From NCBI GenBank assembly GCA_015061285.1, contig SUWW01000010.1:110100-174099 (forward strand): a stretch of DNA of 64,000 nt. The letters run 5' to 3'. The stretch is from Bacteroidales bacterium (GTDB lineage: Bacteria > Bacteroidota > Bacteroidia > Bacteroidales > Marinilabiliaceae). Below the pieces are notes generated by a model that saw nothing but the letters and a program-made list of their open reading frames with translations, ran no database searches and was not told the DNA's origin. Position 1 is the stretch's first letter, and every line of letters starts with the position of its first letter. Shown here one piece after another: positions 1-8,589 of this stretch. The position numbers and the translations under genes are program-made.

Positions 1-34
1 CCATTTTCAATCATGTGTCAACAAAAAACAAAAC

Positions 35-2665
35 CTAATCAATAATAATCTTGCTACAAGTGTTGCCCACGCGCACAATATATATGCCAGGAGCATTCAC
101 AAAGTATTGCTCTTGAGTGCCTCGAGCTACTATTGCACCACGCATGTCGTATATGGTGCAAATGTCGTTTGTGGCTTTGCCTACGATGGTTATAGTGCGG
201 TGGTTGCTACTTATAGTTATGTTGTTGTCGGCAATAGAGAGCACCGGCGTAGGCGAAGGCGCAGTGTAGCCAACGGCATAACCTACAACAATGTTCGAAA
301 CCGATAACTGGAAGTTTATTTGATTTTTCAAGTAATAATTAATCACAGCTTCCACAACCTTTGTTGGCGTAGTTGCGCTTACTGTAGTTGCGTGCCAATT
401 TGGTGTTATGTTGGCAGCATAGGTAAGCATGAGCACGCCATCGCGATAATAGCTTACTGTGCCATCGGGGTTGAAACTGATGGTGACGTAGTATTTCTTG
501 TTGTAGAACGATGTATATGAGCCGCCGTTGAACGATTGAGCCGCAGCCTCGTAGAAGTCGTTGTCGTTGTAGTGGAGCACCGAGAGATACATAATATACT
601 TGCCATCGGTCGATTTGGCTATTGGTGTCCAATCCGAATTGATGGTTTCGTTCATTTGAAAACTGATAGAAAGACCAGTCTCTGTTGTTATGTTGCTGCT
701 TGGCGTGGCAGCTTTGAATTCGTCAGACGATGAATATATACCCATTATGGCCGATTCGTCGATTGGTAGCGACGACGTCAGATTGGCGATTGATTTCACT
801 GTTATGATCACGTTCTTGGAGTACGACACTTCGCCGCAAGTGATTGTTTCGGTGAGCGTTACGTCGGTGTCGGAGTCTACCTCTTTTACTTCGCCATCGT
901 CCGTGATGACGTCAACGTTTTGCGATTTCCATTCTATTGTGGCACCATATACACCTGCAGAAGGAAGATTAAGTTTCAACCCCGAGAACGCCGTTGTTGG
1001 TAGCGACGAGTCGAAGTTGTAGGCGTTGTAAGCAACAACAGCTTCGTCAGAAAATGTCTTGTAGCCCCACACGCAAATGTCCGATTCGCAAGTAGCAGTG
1101 AAGCACAGTGTGGTGTAGTTGGTCTCTTCTATGCACTGTTTCAAGAAAACGCCTTTATACGAAGCGCCACTAATCATTATACTCATTTCTGGACCATCGG
1201 CCGACTGAGTCCATGTGCCTGTATATGCGCCGCTAACAGTTCCATCTTCGTTGAGCGTGATTTGCTTTTCTGTTACGCATTGTAGGCTTGAGTATGATGT
1301 GCCAAAGCCATGATAGAGTATTGAGTATGTGCCAACTATTTCGCTCGCATCGTATGGTGTTGCTGAGAGTGTTTCGCCTTTGTATTCGAAAGGAGCTGCA
1401 GCTAACCCGCCATTCGAAGTTTGAAACATCTGATGAACACGAACTTGATGGCCTTCGGTGCCGTCATCGAAGCGTGTATGATAGACGAGGAACGTTTTGC
1501 CATCGCTATCGACAACAGCCGAGTTGTGACCTTGAGCAGTGTAGCCATAGTTCATAAAACTCCAATGATAATATGACATCAAACGAGTGCCAACGTAACC
1601 ATTCACAGTGCCGCAGCAGTTGTTGCTATTTATGCTGCTCGATGAGGTGTAGCGTGCGTCTTGGCCCGACAAATCGTAGTACGGACCAGTAACATCTTTC
1701 GACGAGAAGACGCGCATGTTATATCCTCCAGTGGCTGTGAGGCCACCATAGGTTACGAATAGATAGTATCGGTCGCCTATGTATTCTATGTATGAAGCTT
1801 CGCCCGACACATGGAATCCACCATATATTTTTATGCCCTGATATGCATCGCTAAGAGCATTGGTAGGCATGCCATCGTTGGTTTCGTATGTATAAGTAGC
1901 ATCGCGCAAACCTGTCGATGGGTCGAGTTTGAGCATATACAAGCCGCCAAACCACGATCCGTAGGTCATCCACATGTTGCCATCTTCATCGAAAAATGTG
2001 CAAGGGTCGATGCAATTCATGCCATAGGTGCGATTGCCATTGCGATTTTGCACATACCTATCAGGAAAGGTAGATACGCCAAGAACCTCATCGAGGTCGG
2101 TGCTTTTCCAATTCGATGACGTGAAGCCCGAGTAGACTACTGCGCCAACTCGTGTCCAATTGCCAAGAAGATTGTCGGCTGTAAGTAGCACTATTGAGCT
2201 ATACCAATTGTCGCCATTGATACTCATATACATACACCACTTGCCCATCGTGGGATTCCAAACTACGTCGGGCGCCCACATGTTGCCACTTACGTCGTAG
2301 CTCGAACTACCGTTTTTCGACCATGTGGCATCGTCGGCAAAAATGGTAGCATAACTTGTGGATATGTTATTGGTGAATGTTGTCCAATTCTGTAGGTCGT
2401 AGCTCTTGGCCCACGCACGATGCGAACCAAAAACGCAGTAGATTTTTCGACTGCCTTCGCTCTCAACGCCCGTTACTACTCCATTATTCTCGTAGCCTAT
2501 CACTATCGATGGATCGTGCACCGAAACGCGTGTCGGCGTAGCATCTTTGAAATAGGTGTTGTATAGTGTTTCTACTTGCGTTGCGCTAAGCTCCGTTGCT
2601 AATGTTTCTATGCATATCGATGACGAAACAATAGCGGCTAAAAAAAACTTGTAAAGTCTGTTCAT
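35..2665 (-). CDS. Secreted GH43 endo-arabinanase, multidomain
   Basis: This is probably an endo-1,5-alpha-L-arabinanase that cuts arabinan side chains of pectin outside the cell. A signal peptide covers about residues 1-23. A GH43 five-bladed propeller follows to about residue 410: VHDPS near residue 50 carries the catalytic-base Asp, WAPD near 130 the second Asp, GEASYIEY near 290 the acid Glu, and QGHNSAV near 385 the histidine that holds the central metal in arabinanases. Next come a beta-barrel domain like the usual arabinanase C-terminal domain, an immunoglobulin-like segment and a LamG-like segment. The last 65 or so residues form a Por-type tail ending GIYIVRVG, which suggests type IX-like export. 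At 876 aa it is longer than simple arabinanases because of these added domains. It stands alone on its strand. Arabinanase activity is inferred from family motifs; arabinofuranosidase or xylosidase activity is less likely. Confidence 0.85.
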   Translation of the reverse strand: MNRLYKFFLAAIVSSSICIETLATELSATQVETLYNTYFKDATPTRVSVHDPSIVIGYENNGVVTGVESEGSRKIYCVFGSHRAWAKSYDLQNWTTFTNNISTSYATIFADDATWSKNGSSSYDVSGNMWAPDVVWNPTMGKWCMYMSINGDNWYSSIVLLTADNLLGNWTRVGAVVYSGFTSSNWKSTDLDEVLGVSTFPDRYVQNRNGNRTYGMNCIDPCTFFDEDGNMWMTYGSWFGGLYMLKLDPSTGLRDATYTYETNDGMPTNALSDAYQGIKIYGGFHVSGEASYIEYIGDRYYLFVTYGGLTATGGYNMRVFSSKDVTGPYYDLSGQDARYTSSSSINSNNCCGTVNGYVGTRLMSYYHWSFMNYGYTAQGHNSAVVDSDGKTFLVYHTRFDDGTEGHQVRVHQMFQTSNGGLAAAPFEYKGETLSATPYDASEIVGTYSILYHGFGTSYSSLQCVTEKQITLNEDGTVSGAYTGTWTQSADGPEMSIMISGASYKGVFLKQCIEETNYTTLCFTATCESDICVWGYKTFSDEAVVAYNAYNFDSSLPTTAFSGLKLNLPSAGVYGATIEWKSQNVDVITDDGEVKEVDSDTDVTLTETITCGEVSYSKNVIITVKSIANLTSSLPIDESAIMGIYSSSDEFKAATPSSNITTETGLSISFQMNETINSDWTPIAKSTDGKYIMYLSVLHYNDNDFYEAAAQSFNGGSYTSFYNKKYYVTISFNPDGTVSYYRDGVLMLTYAANITPNWHATTVSATTPTKVVEAVINYYLKNQINFQLSVSNIVVGYAVGYTAPSPTPVLSIADNNITISSNHRTITIVGKATNDICTIYDMRGAIVARGTQEQYFVNAPGIYIVRVGNTCSKIIID

Positions 2666-2907
2666 TTTCTATTTCGCACTGAATTTTGTTTTTGCGAAAA
2701 TATGTGAACAAACACTAACGAAGGTGAAATTCTATTTCGTGATGGTGGACAATAGTTTTTCTATGTATGATGATAGACGCCGTCAGCTTGAGGCGTAGCT
2801 TAGAATTTCCTTGGCTTTCGCCTATTTCATCAGAAAAATAATAAAGATGTTCTTTTATTCGGTGGTGTAATACTTATAACTTCAAACTCCAAAATTTTCA
2901 ACTAACA

Positions 2908-3360
2908 ATGAGAGCAGTACTACAACGCGTAAAGCGTGCCAATGTGAGCATTGAAGGACGAGTAAATGGTGCTATCGGCGAAGGGCTTATGGTGCTTTTC
3001 GGAGTAGAAGATTCCGACGATGCTGCCGACCTCGATTGGCTTGTGCAGAAGATTGTGCAGATGCGCATCTTTAGCGACGAGGCTGGGCTGATGAATCTTT
3101 CGGTGAAGGATATTAATGGAGAAATATTGGTAGTGAGCCAGTTTACGCTCTTTGCCAAGACGAAGAAGGGCAATCGGCCATCGTTTATTGCTGCTGCTCG
3201 TCCCGAAAAGGCGGTGCCTATTTATGAGAGTTTTGTGGAAAAATTGTCGCAAGCGCTCGGAAAACCAATCCCAACTGGTGAGTTTGGTGCCGATATGCAG
3301 ATAGATATGCTTGCCGATGGTCCCGTAACTATAATTATCGACACGCAAAACAAAGAATAA
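2908..3360 (+). CDS. dtd: D-aminoacyl-tRNA deacylase
   Basis: This cytosolic enzyme hydrolyses D-aminoacyl-tRNA (and mischarged Gly-tRNA-Ala), keeping D-amino acids out of protein. At 150 aa it has the usual DTD length. The protein starts MRAVLQRVKRANV, a typical DTD N-terminus. The catalytic SQFTLFA motif lies near residue 78 and the chirality-checking Gly-Pro pair sits in DGPVT near residue 139. The family usually has a conserved Asn just before that pair; here the local sequence is LADGPVT, a small departure. It lies alone on the plus strand, convergent with the sugar dehydrogenase downstream, and I see no clear terminator in the 32-base gap. Assignment is secure. Confidence 0.95.
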   Translation: MRAVLQRVKRANVSIEGRVNGAIGEGLMVLFGVEDSDDAADLDWLVQKIVQMRIFSDEAGLMNLSVKDINGEILVVSQFTLFAKTKKGNRPSFIAAARPEKAVPIYESFVEKLSQALGKPIPTGEFGADMQIDMLADGPVTIIIDTQNKE

Positions 3361-3392
3361 GCACTCAACTCAAAATTCGTAATTCGTACTTA

Positions 3393-4691
3393 TCATAGTC
3401 TCATATCTACTTTCTCGCGCGGCAGACGCCCTTTCACATCGTAGACAACGCCTCCGCTTGGTTTCAGCAGGCTCCGTATGTCGAGTTGCATAAATTCATC
3501 ATGTGCCACGCATAGCACCACTGCGTCGAAGCAGTTTTTCATTTCTGTGATGCTATTATCGATAATATCTATGCCAAACAACCGACGAACTTCTGAGGCA
3601 TCGGCTTTAGGGTCGTAGATGCTGATGTCGGTTGTGTATGGCAATAGTGTTTTGTATATATCTACCACCTTCGAACCTCGTATGTCGGGGCAATTCTCTT
3701 TGAAGGTGATGCCAAGTAGCAAGATTTTTGAGCCTTTGGCTGCTATACCATTTTTACTCATTAGCTTGATAACTTCTGTGGCTACATATTCGCCCATGCC
3801 ATCGTTGAGGCGACGAGCCGAGCTAACCACGTGAGGCATAACACCATACACCTGCGCTTTTTCAATCAAATAGTACGGATCGACTGCTATGCAGTGTCCT
3901 CCCACAAGGCCAGGTTCTACGGCTACAAAATTCCATTTTGTCTGTGCGGCTTCTATCACGTCGTGTGTGTCGAGTCCCATGGCATTGAACACCTTAGCCA
4001 TCTCGTTGATGAAGGCAATATTTACATCGCGTTGTGTGTTCTCTATAATCTTTGCTGCTTCTGCCACGCGAATCGATGGTGCGAGGTGTATGCCTGCAAC
4101 AACCACACTGCCATACACACGCTCTATCTCGGCTGCCACTTGGGGCGTTGATCCTGATACTATTTTCACCACATTAGCTATGCCATGCGTCTTGTCGCCA
4201 GGGTTGATGCGCTCAGGACTATAGCCAACAAAAAAGTCTTTGTTGCATCTAAGTCCGCTCGATGCTTCTATTGCTGGTATGCACTCCTCTTCTGTCATAC
4301 CAGGATAGACAGTCGACTCAAAAACCACAATGTCGCCCTTTTTCACGACACTGCCTACCATTTGGCATGCGTCGAGCAACATACGTATGTCAATGTGGTT
4401 ATTCTTATCTACTGGCGTTGGCACTGCCACTATATATATGTTGCAATCGCGTATGTCATCGATATTTGATGTGCAGTGGAAACCATTTTCAATAGCGTCA
4501 ATAAGCTCGCCATGTGATAGTTCAAGCCTTTTGTCGTTGCCCATCATAATTGCTGCTACTCGCTCAGTGTCGATGTCGAAACCTACAACATCGTATTTTG
4601 ATGCAAACAGGTGAGCGAGAGGCAATCCAACATATCCTAACCCTACAACAGCAATTTTTACTCTTTTCACTTCAGCTGAAATTTTATGCAA
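3393..4691 (-). CDS. UDP-N-acetyl-hexosamine / UDP-sugar 6-dehydrogenase
   Basis: This NAD-dependent enzyme should oxidise C6 of a UDP-sugar to the uronic acid in two steps, supplying capsule or O-antigen precursors. It has the dinucleotide-binding motif VGLGYVGLPLA at residues 16-26, then a central helical domain, then the catalytic cysteine in GGHCIAVDPYY near residue 265, and the UDP-binding C-terminal domain. The sequence IYDPKA near residue 363 is typical of the WbpO/TviB branch (UDP-GalNAc or UDP-GlcNAc dehydrogenase) rather than Ugd. Length 432 aa is normal. It is divergent from a glycosyltransferase 65 bases away, which supports a role in surface polysaccharide synthesis, but there is no larger capsule cluster here. 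The exact substrate is an inference. Confidence 0.85.
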   Translation of the reverse strand: MHKISAEVKRVKIAVVGLGYVGLPLAHLFASKYDVVGFDIDTERVAAIMMGNDKRLELSHGELIDAIENGFHCTSNIDDIRDCNIYIVAVPTPVDKNNHIDIRMLLDACQMVGSVVKKGDIVVFESTVYPGMTEEECIPAIEASSGLRCNKDFFVGYSPERINPGDKTHGIANVVKIVSGSTPQVAAEIERVYGSVVVAGIHLAPSIRVAEAAKIIENTQRDVNIAFINEMAKVFNAMGLDTHDVIEAAQTKWNFVAVEPGLVGGHCIAVDPYYLIEKAQVYGVMPHVVSSARRLNDGMGEYVATEVIKLMSKNGIAAKGSKILLLGITFKENCPDIRGSKVVDIYKTLLPYTTDISIYDPKADASEVRRLFGIDIIDNSITEMKNCFDAVVLCVAHDEFMQLDIRSLLKPSGGVVYDVKGRLPREKVDMRL

Positions 4692-4756
4692 ATTACGCCA
4701 ATTGGTATCAAAATTTATGCAGATAATTATCTTCGTAAAACTAAAAAGTTAAGGAT

Positions 4757-5650
4757 ATGAACGCACCTATTGCATTGTTTGTTTACAATAGTCCGCAACT
4801 TACGCAGCGTGTCATTAAGTCGCTCTTGTCTTGTGAGCGAGCTTCAACCTCTGATTTGTATATTTTTAGCGATGCAGCCAAAACGTCCGAAGATCAGCGC
4901 AATGTGGCCGATGTGCGCTCTATATGTCGCAACATAAGCGGTTTTGCAAATGTATATATTGAAGAGCGAGCTGAGAATTTGGGCTTTTCTGGCAATTTAA
5001 TTTCGGGCGTTTCCTACGTACTTAGCAAGCATTCCAAGGTGATTGTTATGGAAGATAATCTTGAGGTGTCGCCATTCTTTTTGAAGTATATGAATTCGGC
5101 TCTCAATTTCTACGAGAACTACGGAATACTTAGCATTTCAGGCTATACACCACCAGTGGATATGCCGCGTGGTTTCGAATCGTCGACTTTCATAATGTAT
5201 CGCACATGCCGTTGGGGCTGGGGCACATGGCGCGAACAATGGCAAAAAATTGATTGGAGTGTGCCTACTTTCGATGCTTTTATTCGCAATTCGGCTAAGC
5301 GCAAGGAGCTTAATAATAGTGGCAACGACCTATGTTATAACCTTTTGCGTTGGAAGATTGGCGAAACAGATGATTGGTCTATTCGTTTTACTTATGCCGG
5401 TTTTCTGCTCAACGAGCCTACGGTTTTTCCGCGAAAATCGCTTGTGCGCTATATCGGTAGTAATGCTAATAATGTCGATGGTGCATGTTCGATGCCTTTA
5501 GCAGCTAATGTTGGTCTTTCGGATTTTTCATCGGGCATAGCTCCTAACGTAGAAATTGCTGACGAATTTCGCCGTTTGTATGCACTCCCTTTTCTAACTC
5601 GAGTATTAAGCTCAATCAAGTATTGTCGCTATTTGCTTTTCCATAAATAG
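4757..5650 (+). CDS. GT-A type glycosyltransferase
   Basis: This is a cytosolic or membrane-associated glycosyltransferase, probably for surface glycan synthesis. The N-terminus IALFVYNSPQLTQRV matches the start of a Bacteroidota sugar-transferase family that normally reads FxYxRPxHT. The nucleotide-sugar metal site, usually EDD, is EDN here (residues 98-100, VIVMEDNLEVSP). A second family signature, RTCRWGWGTWREQW, follows near residue 151. At 297 aa it has the length expected for this family. No signal peptide or strong membrane segment is seen. It is divergent from the UDP-sugar dehydrogenase, so the two may share a pathway. Donor and acceptor cannot be told from sequence. Confidence 0.75.
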   Translation: MNAPIALFVYNSPQLTQRVIKSLLSCERASTSDLYIFSDAAKTSEDQRNVADVRSICRNISGFANVYIEERAENLGFSGNLISGVSYVLSKHSKVIVMEDNLEVSPFFLKYMNSALNFYENYGILSISGYTPPVDMPRGFESSTFIMYRTCRWGWGTWREQWQKIDWSVPTFDAFIRNSAKRKELNNSGNDLCYNLLRWKIGETDDWSIRFTYAGFLLNEPTVFPRKSLVRYIGSNANNVDGACSMPLAANVGLSDFSSGIAPNVEIADEFRRLYALPFLTRVLSSIKYCRYLLFHK

Positions 5651-5687
5651 GGCTTGCTGTCGCACGCTGAGCATCTTTTTTATATAT

Positions 5688-5721
5688 AAAAAGTGGGAAC
5701 GACCCAATCAGCCATTCCCAC
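5688..5721 (-). terminator. Rho-independent terminator of the deacetylase-GH5 unit
   Basis: On the minus strand, GTGGGAA (from 5721) pairs with TTCCCAC (to 5693), a 7-bp stem with a 15-base loop, followed by a run of T (complement of A at 5688-5692). It lies 22 bases beyond the GH5 stop. Confidence 0.7.
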
Positions 5722-5742
5722 ATCACAGCTGTCTTCAATACT

Positions 5743-7302
5743 TTATTCAACGCCCTCCATTATGCCGCGAAGAGCGTATGGCTCTATTATTTTCATGTCG
5801 TTCCATCGGTCGAAGATGGCAAACACTTCTGAGCCCTCTTTCGAACTGTTTAAGTAGCCGTTGCTACCCACTTGATTCTTTCCGCCATTATCCCAATAGA
5901 ACCCAGGTATGTTGTATTGTTTGGCAGTCGAAACTTTAGTTTTCATATACAATTCGCGAGTCTGCAACTCTGTTTCGGTAGGCGCATCACCTTTATATTT
6001 ATATGCAGCACCAAATTCACCCATAACCACGCCATAACCTTTGTCGTACCAAGCCTCTTTCAATTTTTTGAATAGAGAGCCGACTTCTGCAATTTCGGCG
6101 CTTGTGCCCCAAGTGTATTTGCCAGCGTTAGTGTATGCAGCATAATCCCAAGGGCGATAATCGTGAAACTCAATCATTATTCGGCCTTCAACAGCATCGG
6201 TTGGGAATGTGAAGCCCGACAAACCAAAATCGGGGTTGCAAGCCCACGTTTGCACACACAAGCAGCGAACGGCGTTTTTGCCTCCAGTGGCGCGCACTGC
6301 ATCAACAAAAGTTTGGTTGAATTTGTTTTGTATAGCTTGATTAGCTGCCGATGGTGTGCTCCAATTTTCTACGCCATTTTCTACCGTTATCACTTCATTG
6401 GTGCCTGCGAAGATGAGGTGTTGGTCGTAGTTGGCAAAGAATGTTGCTATTTGGGTCCAAAGTTGAGCTAATTTGTTGTTTACCAAGTCACTGTCGAACG
6501 AGGCTGGGTTCATTCTATCGTACCATTGGTCGTGGTGCGAGTTGAGTATTACATACATATTATTGTCGATGCAATAATCTACAATGGTTTTCACATGTTC
6601 GAGCCAACTCTTTTTTATGGTGAGAGTTTTAGCCGTACGAGCTATTTCAAGAGTCAAACCTTCCTCGCTGTGAGGATACCAACGCACAGGAATGCGCACG
6701 GCATTGAATCCAGCGGCTTTCACCGCGTCGATCATAGCTTTGGTTGTTACAGGGTTCCCCCAAGTGGTCTCTTGGTCAGCTTCCGAAGCCCATTCTCCAG
6801 CCGCTTCGAGAGTGTTTCCTAAGTTCCATCCCACTTTTATTTGACTAAGTAGCTCTTGCGCGCCCATCTCCATGCCTTCCTCGTCTAAGCTACCAATGTT
6901 AGTCTTTTGTTCGGCTGTGGTGAATGTTATGCTTACGGCATCAGCGCAGTCACCATTTTCGTTTCTTATGGCGTCGTTGGATAGTTTAAGTGTATATGTA
7001 GTCAACGACGAAAGGCCATTCACCGTAATAAGCACAGTAGCTGCACTTTCGCTCGAGATGCTTACGCTTGTTATAGTTGCGTTGCCACCTTCGAGAGTTA
7101 TTTCATTCTCGTTGATAGCGGCTACGATGTAGTTGTATGACAGTTTTATTTGTTCGGTATTGCAACTTATGTCGGTACTGCCGTCTACAATACTTGAAAA
7201 GTTTATGTGCATATCGCTACTTTTCGATGTGTTGCTTTCGTCTTTGCAACCGCCCATAGCAGCCATGACAAAAGCAAGAATTAAGAGAATTTGGTGTTTC
7301 AT
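5743..7302 (-). CDS. GH5 endo-glucanase (cellulase-like) lipoprotein
   Basis: This is probably a surface lipoprotein that cuts beta-1,4-glucan or a related hemicellulose. The N-terminus MKHQILLILAFVMAAMGGC gives a lipoprotein signal with Cys at residue 19. Residues about 30-135 look like a bacterial Ig-like domain (SSLTTYTLKLSNDAI, ending in a TFTTAEQ strand). The GH5 barrel follows: KVGWNLGNTLEA near 155, a conserved Arg in AVRIPVRW, the His pair in NSHHDQW, the acid/base Glu in FAGTNEV near 297 and the nucleophile Glu in VMGEFGA near 425. Length 519 aa fits one Ig-like domain plus GH5. It starts 7 bases after the deacetylase stop, so the two are one transcript. GH5 contains many specificities; cellulase or beta-glucanase is the likeliest. 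Confidence 0.87.
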   Translation of the reverse strand: MKHQILLILAFVMAAMGGCKDESNTSKSSDMHINFSSIVDGSTDISCNTEQIKLSYNYIVAAINENEITLEGGNATITSVSISSESAATVLITVNGLSSLTTYTLKLSNDAIRNENGDCADAVSITFTTAEQKTNIGSLDEEGMEMGAQELLSQIKVGWNLGNTLEAAGEWASEADQETTWGNPVTTKAMIDAVKAAGFNAVRIPVRWYPHSEEGLTLEIARTAKTLTIKKSWLEHVKTIVDYCIDNNMYVILNSHHDQWYDRMNPASFDSDLVNNKLAQLWTQIATFFANYDQHLIFAGTNEVITVENGVENWSTPSAANQAIQNKFNQTFVDAVRATGGKNAVRCLCVQTWACNPDFGLSGFTFPTDAVEGRIMIEFHDYRPWDYAAYTNAGKYTWGTSAEIAEVGSLFKKLKEAWYDKGYGVVMGEFGAAYKYKGDAPTETELQTRELYMKTKVSTAKQYNIPGFYWDNGGKNQVGSNGYLNSSKEGSEVFAIFDRWNDMKIIEPYALRGIMEGVE

Positions 7303-7309
7303 GACTATT

Positions 7310-8290
7310 CTATTTTTGTTTCGTTATAGTTACATCGGCTCCTGGGATTATGTCAATATTTACATAACCATCGGATATACAGAGGTTCGCGCTCGCCTTG
7401 TCGGCACTGACGGTTGACCAACCTTGAGGCAATTTACGACGAATGGTAAGCGGAACGTATTGTGGTAGTTCCTTAGTAGTTACCGAAATGGTGATAGCGT
7501 CGTCGTGTCGTGTTTCAAAAATCTTAGCACTTTCGCGTTCCAGAGCATAAATAGCCACATCGGCAAAAGGCGCCACCCAATAACCTTCGTAGCGTTGCGA
7601 GAGATAGTTGAGTGTCGAGTCGAGGGCTTGCGTGGTGAGTGGCGAATATCCATTACCATTGTCGAGCTCGTGTATTAGCAATACACTCCACGCACCTTTT
7701 GTTTTCCCTTTTTCGAAATAGTCTCTGATGTCTCGTGCATATATATAGTCAGATTCCGAGCCTACGCCCAAAGAGCTTATTCTCATTGCGTTGGGAATGA
7801 TAGCAGGAGTATATTTTTTGTCGCAAATGCGAGCAGCAATATAGTATTGCGCTGTTAGTGAATCGTTTGTGGTGGCGCAAAAAGGATAGGCAATAGTTAA
7901 GCACGGCTTGCCAATCTCGCGTTCGATAATGGCCTTCGAAAGTTCAAGTTCTACGCGTGCCGAATCTTCGTTTAGTTCGCTCAAATTTGGGTGCGACACA
8001 GTGTGCGATCCTATTTCGTGTCCATGGTTGGCTGCTTTGCGCAGAGGTGCCCAATCGGTCACCCAATTTGTAACAGGATAAAATGTGCCTCTGAATCCAT
8101 ATTTCTCGAGCAATTGAACTGCTGTGGTAAATTGTGCAGGAAGATTGTCGTCGAAAGTGTAGGAAACGGCAGTAGCGCGAAAACCTTGCCATGTGGCTAT
8201 TTCATAGTTGTCGGTGTTGTCTAAAGGACGGCTGTTGGAGCATCCCAACGCTACTAAAGCCAAAGCTATGGCGAGCGAAATTTTTTTCAT
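7310..8290 (-). CDS. Polysaccharide deacetylase-family lipoprotein
   Basis: This is a NodB-fold (CE4-like) deacetylase, probably removing N- or O-acetyl groups from a glycan at the cell surface or in the periplasm. The lipobox ends at Cys17 (ALVALGC). The first NodB motif, normally TFDDG, is TFDDN near residue 46; the metal-binding HSxxH appears as HTVSHPNL near residue 98. The rest of the barrel includes LLIHEL near 205. The last 70 residues look like a small beta-sandwich. Length is 326 aa. It is the first gene of a two-gene unit with the GH5 glucanase, so both probably act on the same plant glycan, for example acetylated hemicellulose; that pairing is an inference. Confidence 0.8.
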   Translation of the reverse strand: MKKISLAIALALVALGCSNSRPLDNTDNYEIATWQGFRATAVSYTFDDNLPAQFTTAVQLLEKYGFRGTFYPVTNWVTDWAPLRKAANHGHEIGSHTVSHPNLSELNEDSARVELELSKAIIEREIGKPCLTIAYPFCATTNDSLTAQYYIAARICDKKYTPAIIPNAMRISSLGVGSESDYIYARDIRDYFEKGKTKGAWSVLLIHELDNGNGYSPLTTQALDSTLNYLSQRYEGYWVAPFADVAIYALERESAKIFETRHDDAITISVTTKELPQYVPLTIRRKLPQGWSTVSADKASANLCISDGYVNIDIIPGADVTITKQK

Positions 8291-8500
8291 ATGTATATTA
8301 TTAATTGCGTAAATATAGCTAATGTTTCTTATTGAGTTCTACAAACTAATTGCCTAACTTCGCTATGCAAATTGCAAGTAGATAGTATCCCGTTGGAATA
8401 TTTATACACAAACGCTGTTTTGAAATGCCGTTTATTGTGTTTTTATACATTTTTATATGTATGAAGCAGTGTTTTATCTATTCACCGAATAAATAATTTA

Positions 8501-8508
8501 TAACTTTG
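8501..8508 (+). promoter_or_regulatory. -7 box before ilvD
   Basis: TAACTTTG matches the Bacteroidota -7 consensus TAnnTTTG exactly. Transcription would start near 8515. No good -33 TTG sits at the ideal 19-base spacing. Confidence 0.6.
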
Positions 8509-8525
8509 CAAGCCAAAAAATAACA

Positions 8526-8555
8526 ATGCTGAATAAAGTATATCTACATATATAG
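8526..8555 (+). CDS. Possible 9-codon branched-chain leader peptide
   Basis: A short reading frame, MLNKVYLHI then TAG, begins about 11 bases after the expected transcription start of ilvD. Four of its nine residues are Leu, Val, Leu and Ile, the end products of the operon that follows, and one Leu codon is CTA, a codon used in E. coli leuL. This resembles an ilv/leu leader peptide. Against it, no terminator hairpin lies between it and ilvD, so classical transcription attenuation is not visible. It may be chance. Confidence 0.35.
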   Translation: MLNKVYLHI

Positions 8556-8589
8556 GTAATATCGAAGCAGCAAAACCAAGAAAAGAACG

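Noticed and set aside
107..2119. Open frames on the plus strand opposite the GH43 gene, and similar antisense frames in other long genes
   Set aside because: They are shadows of real genes: no signal, domain or promoter, and composition that follows the coding strand.
5651..5682. TGCT/AGCA stem with T6 after the glycosyltransferase gene
   Set aside because: The four-base stem is too weak to call a terminator.
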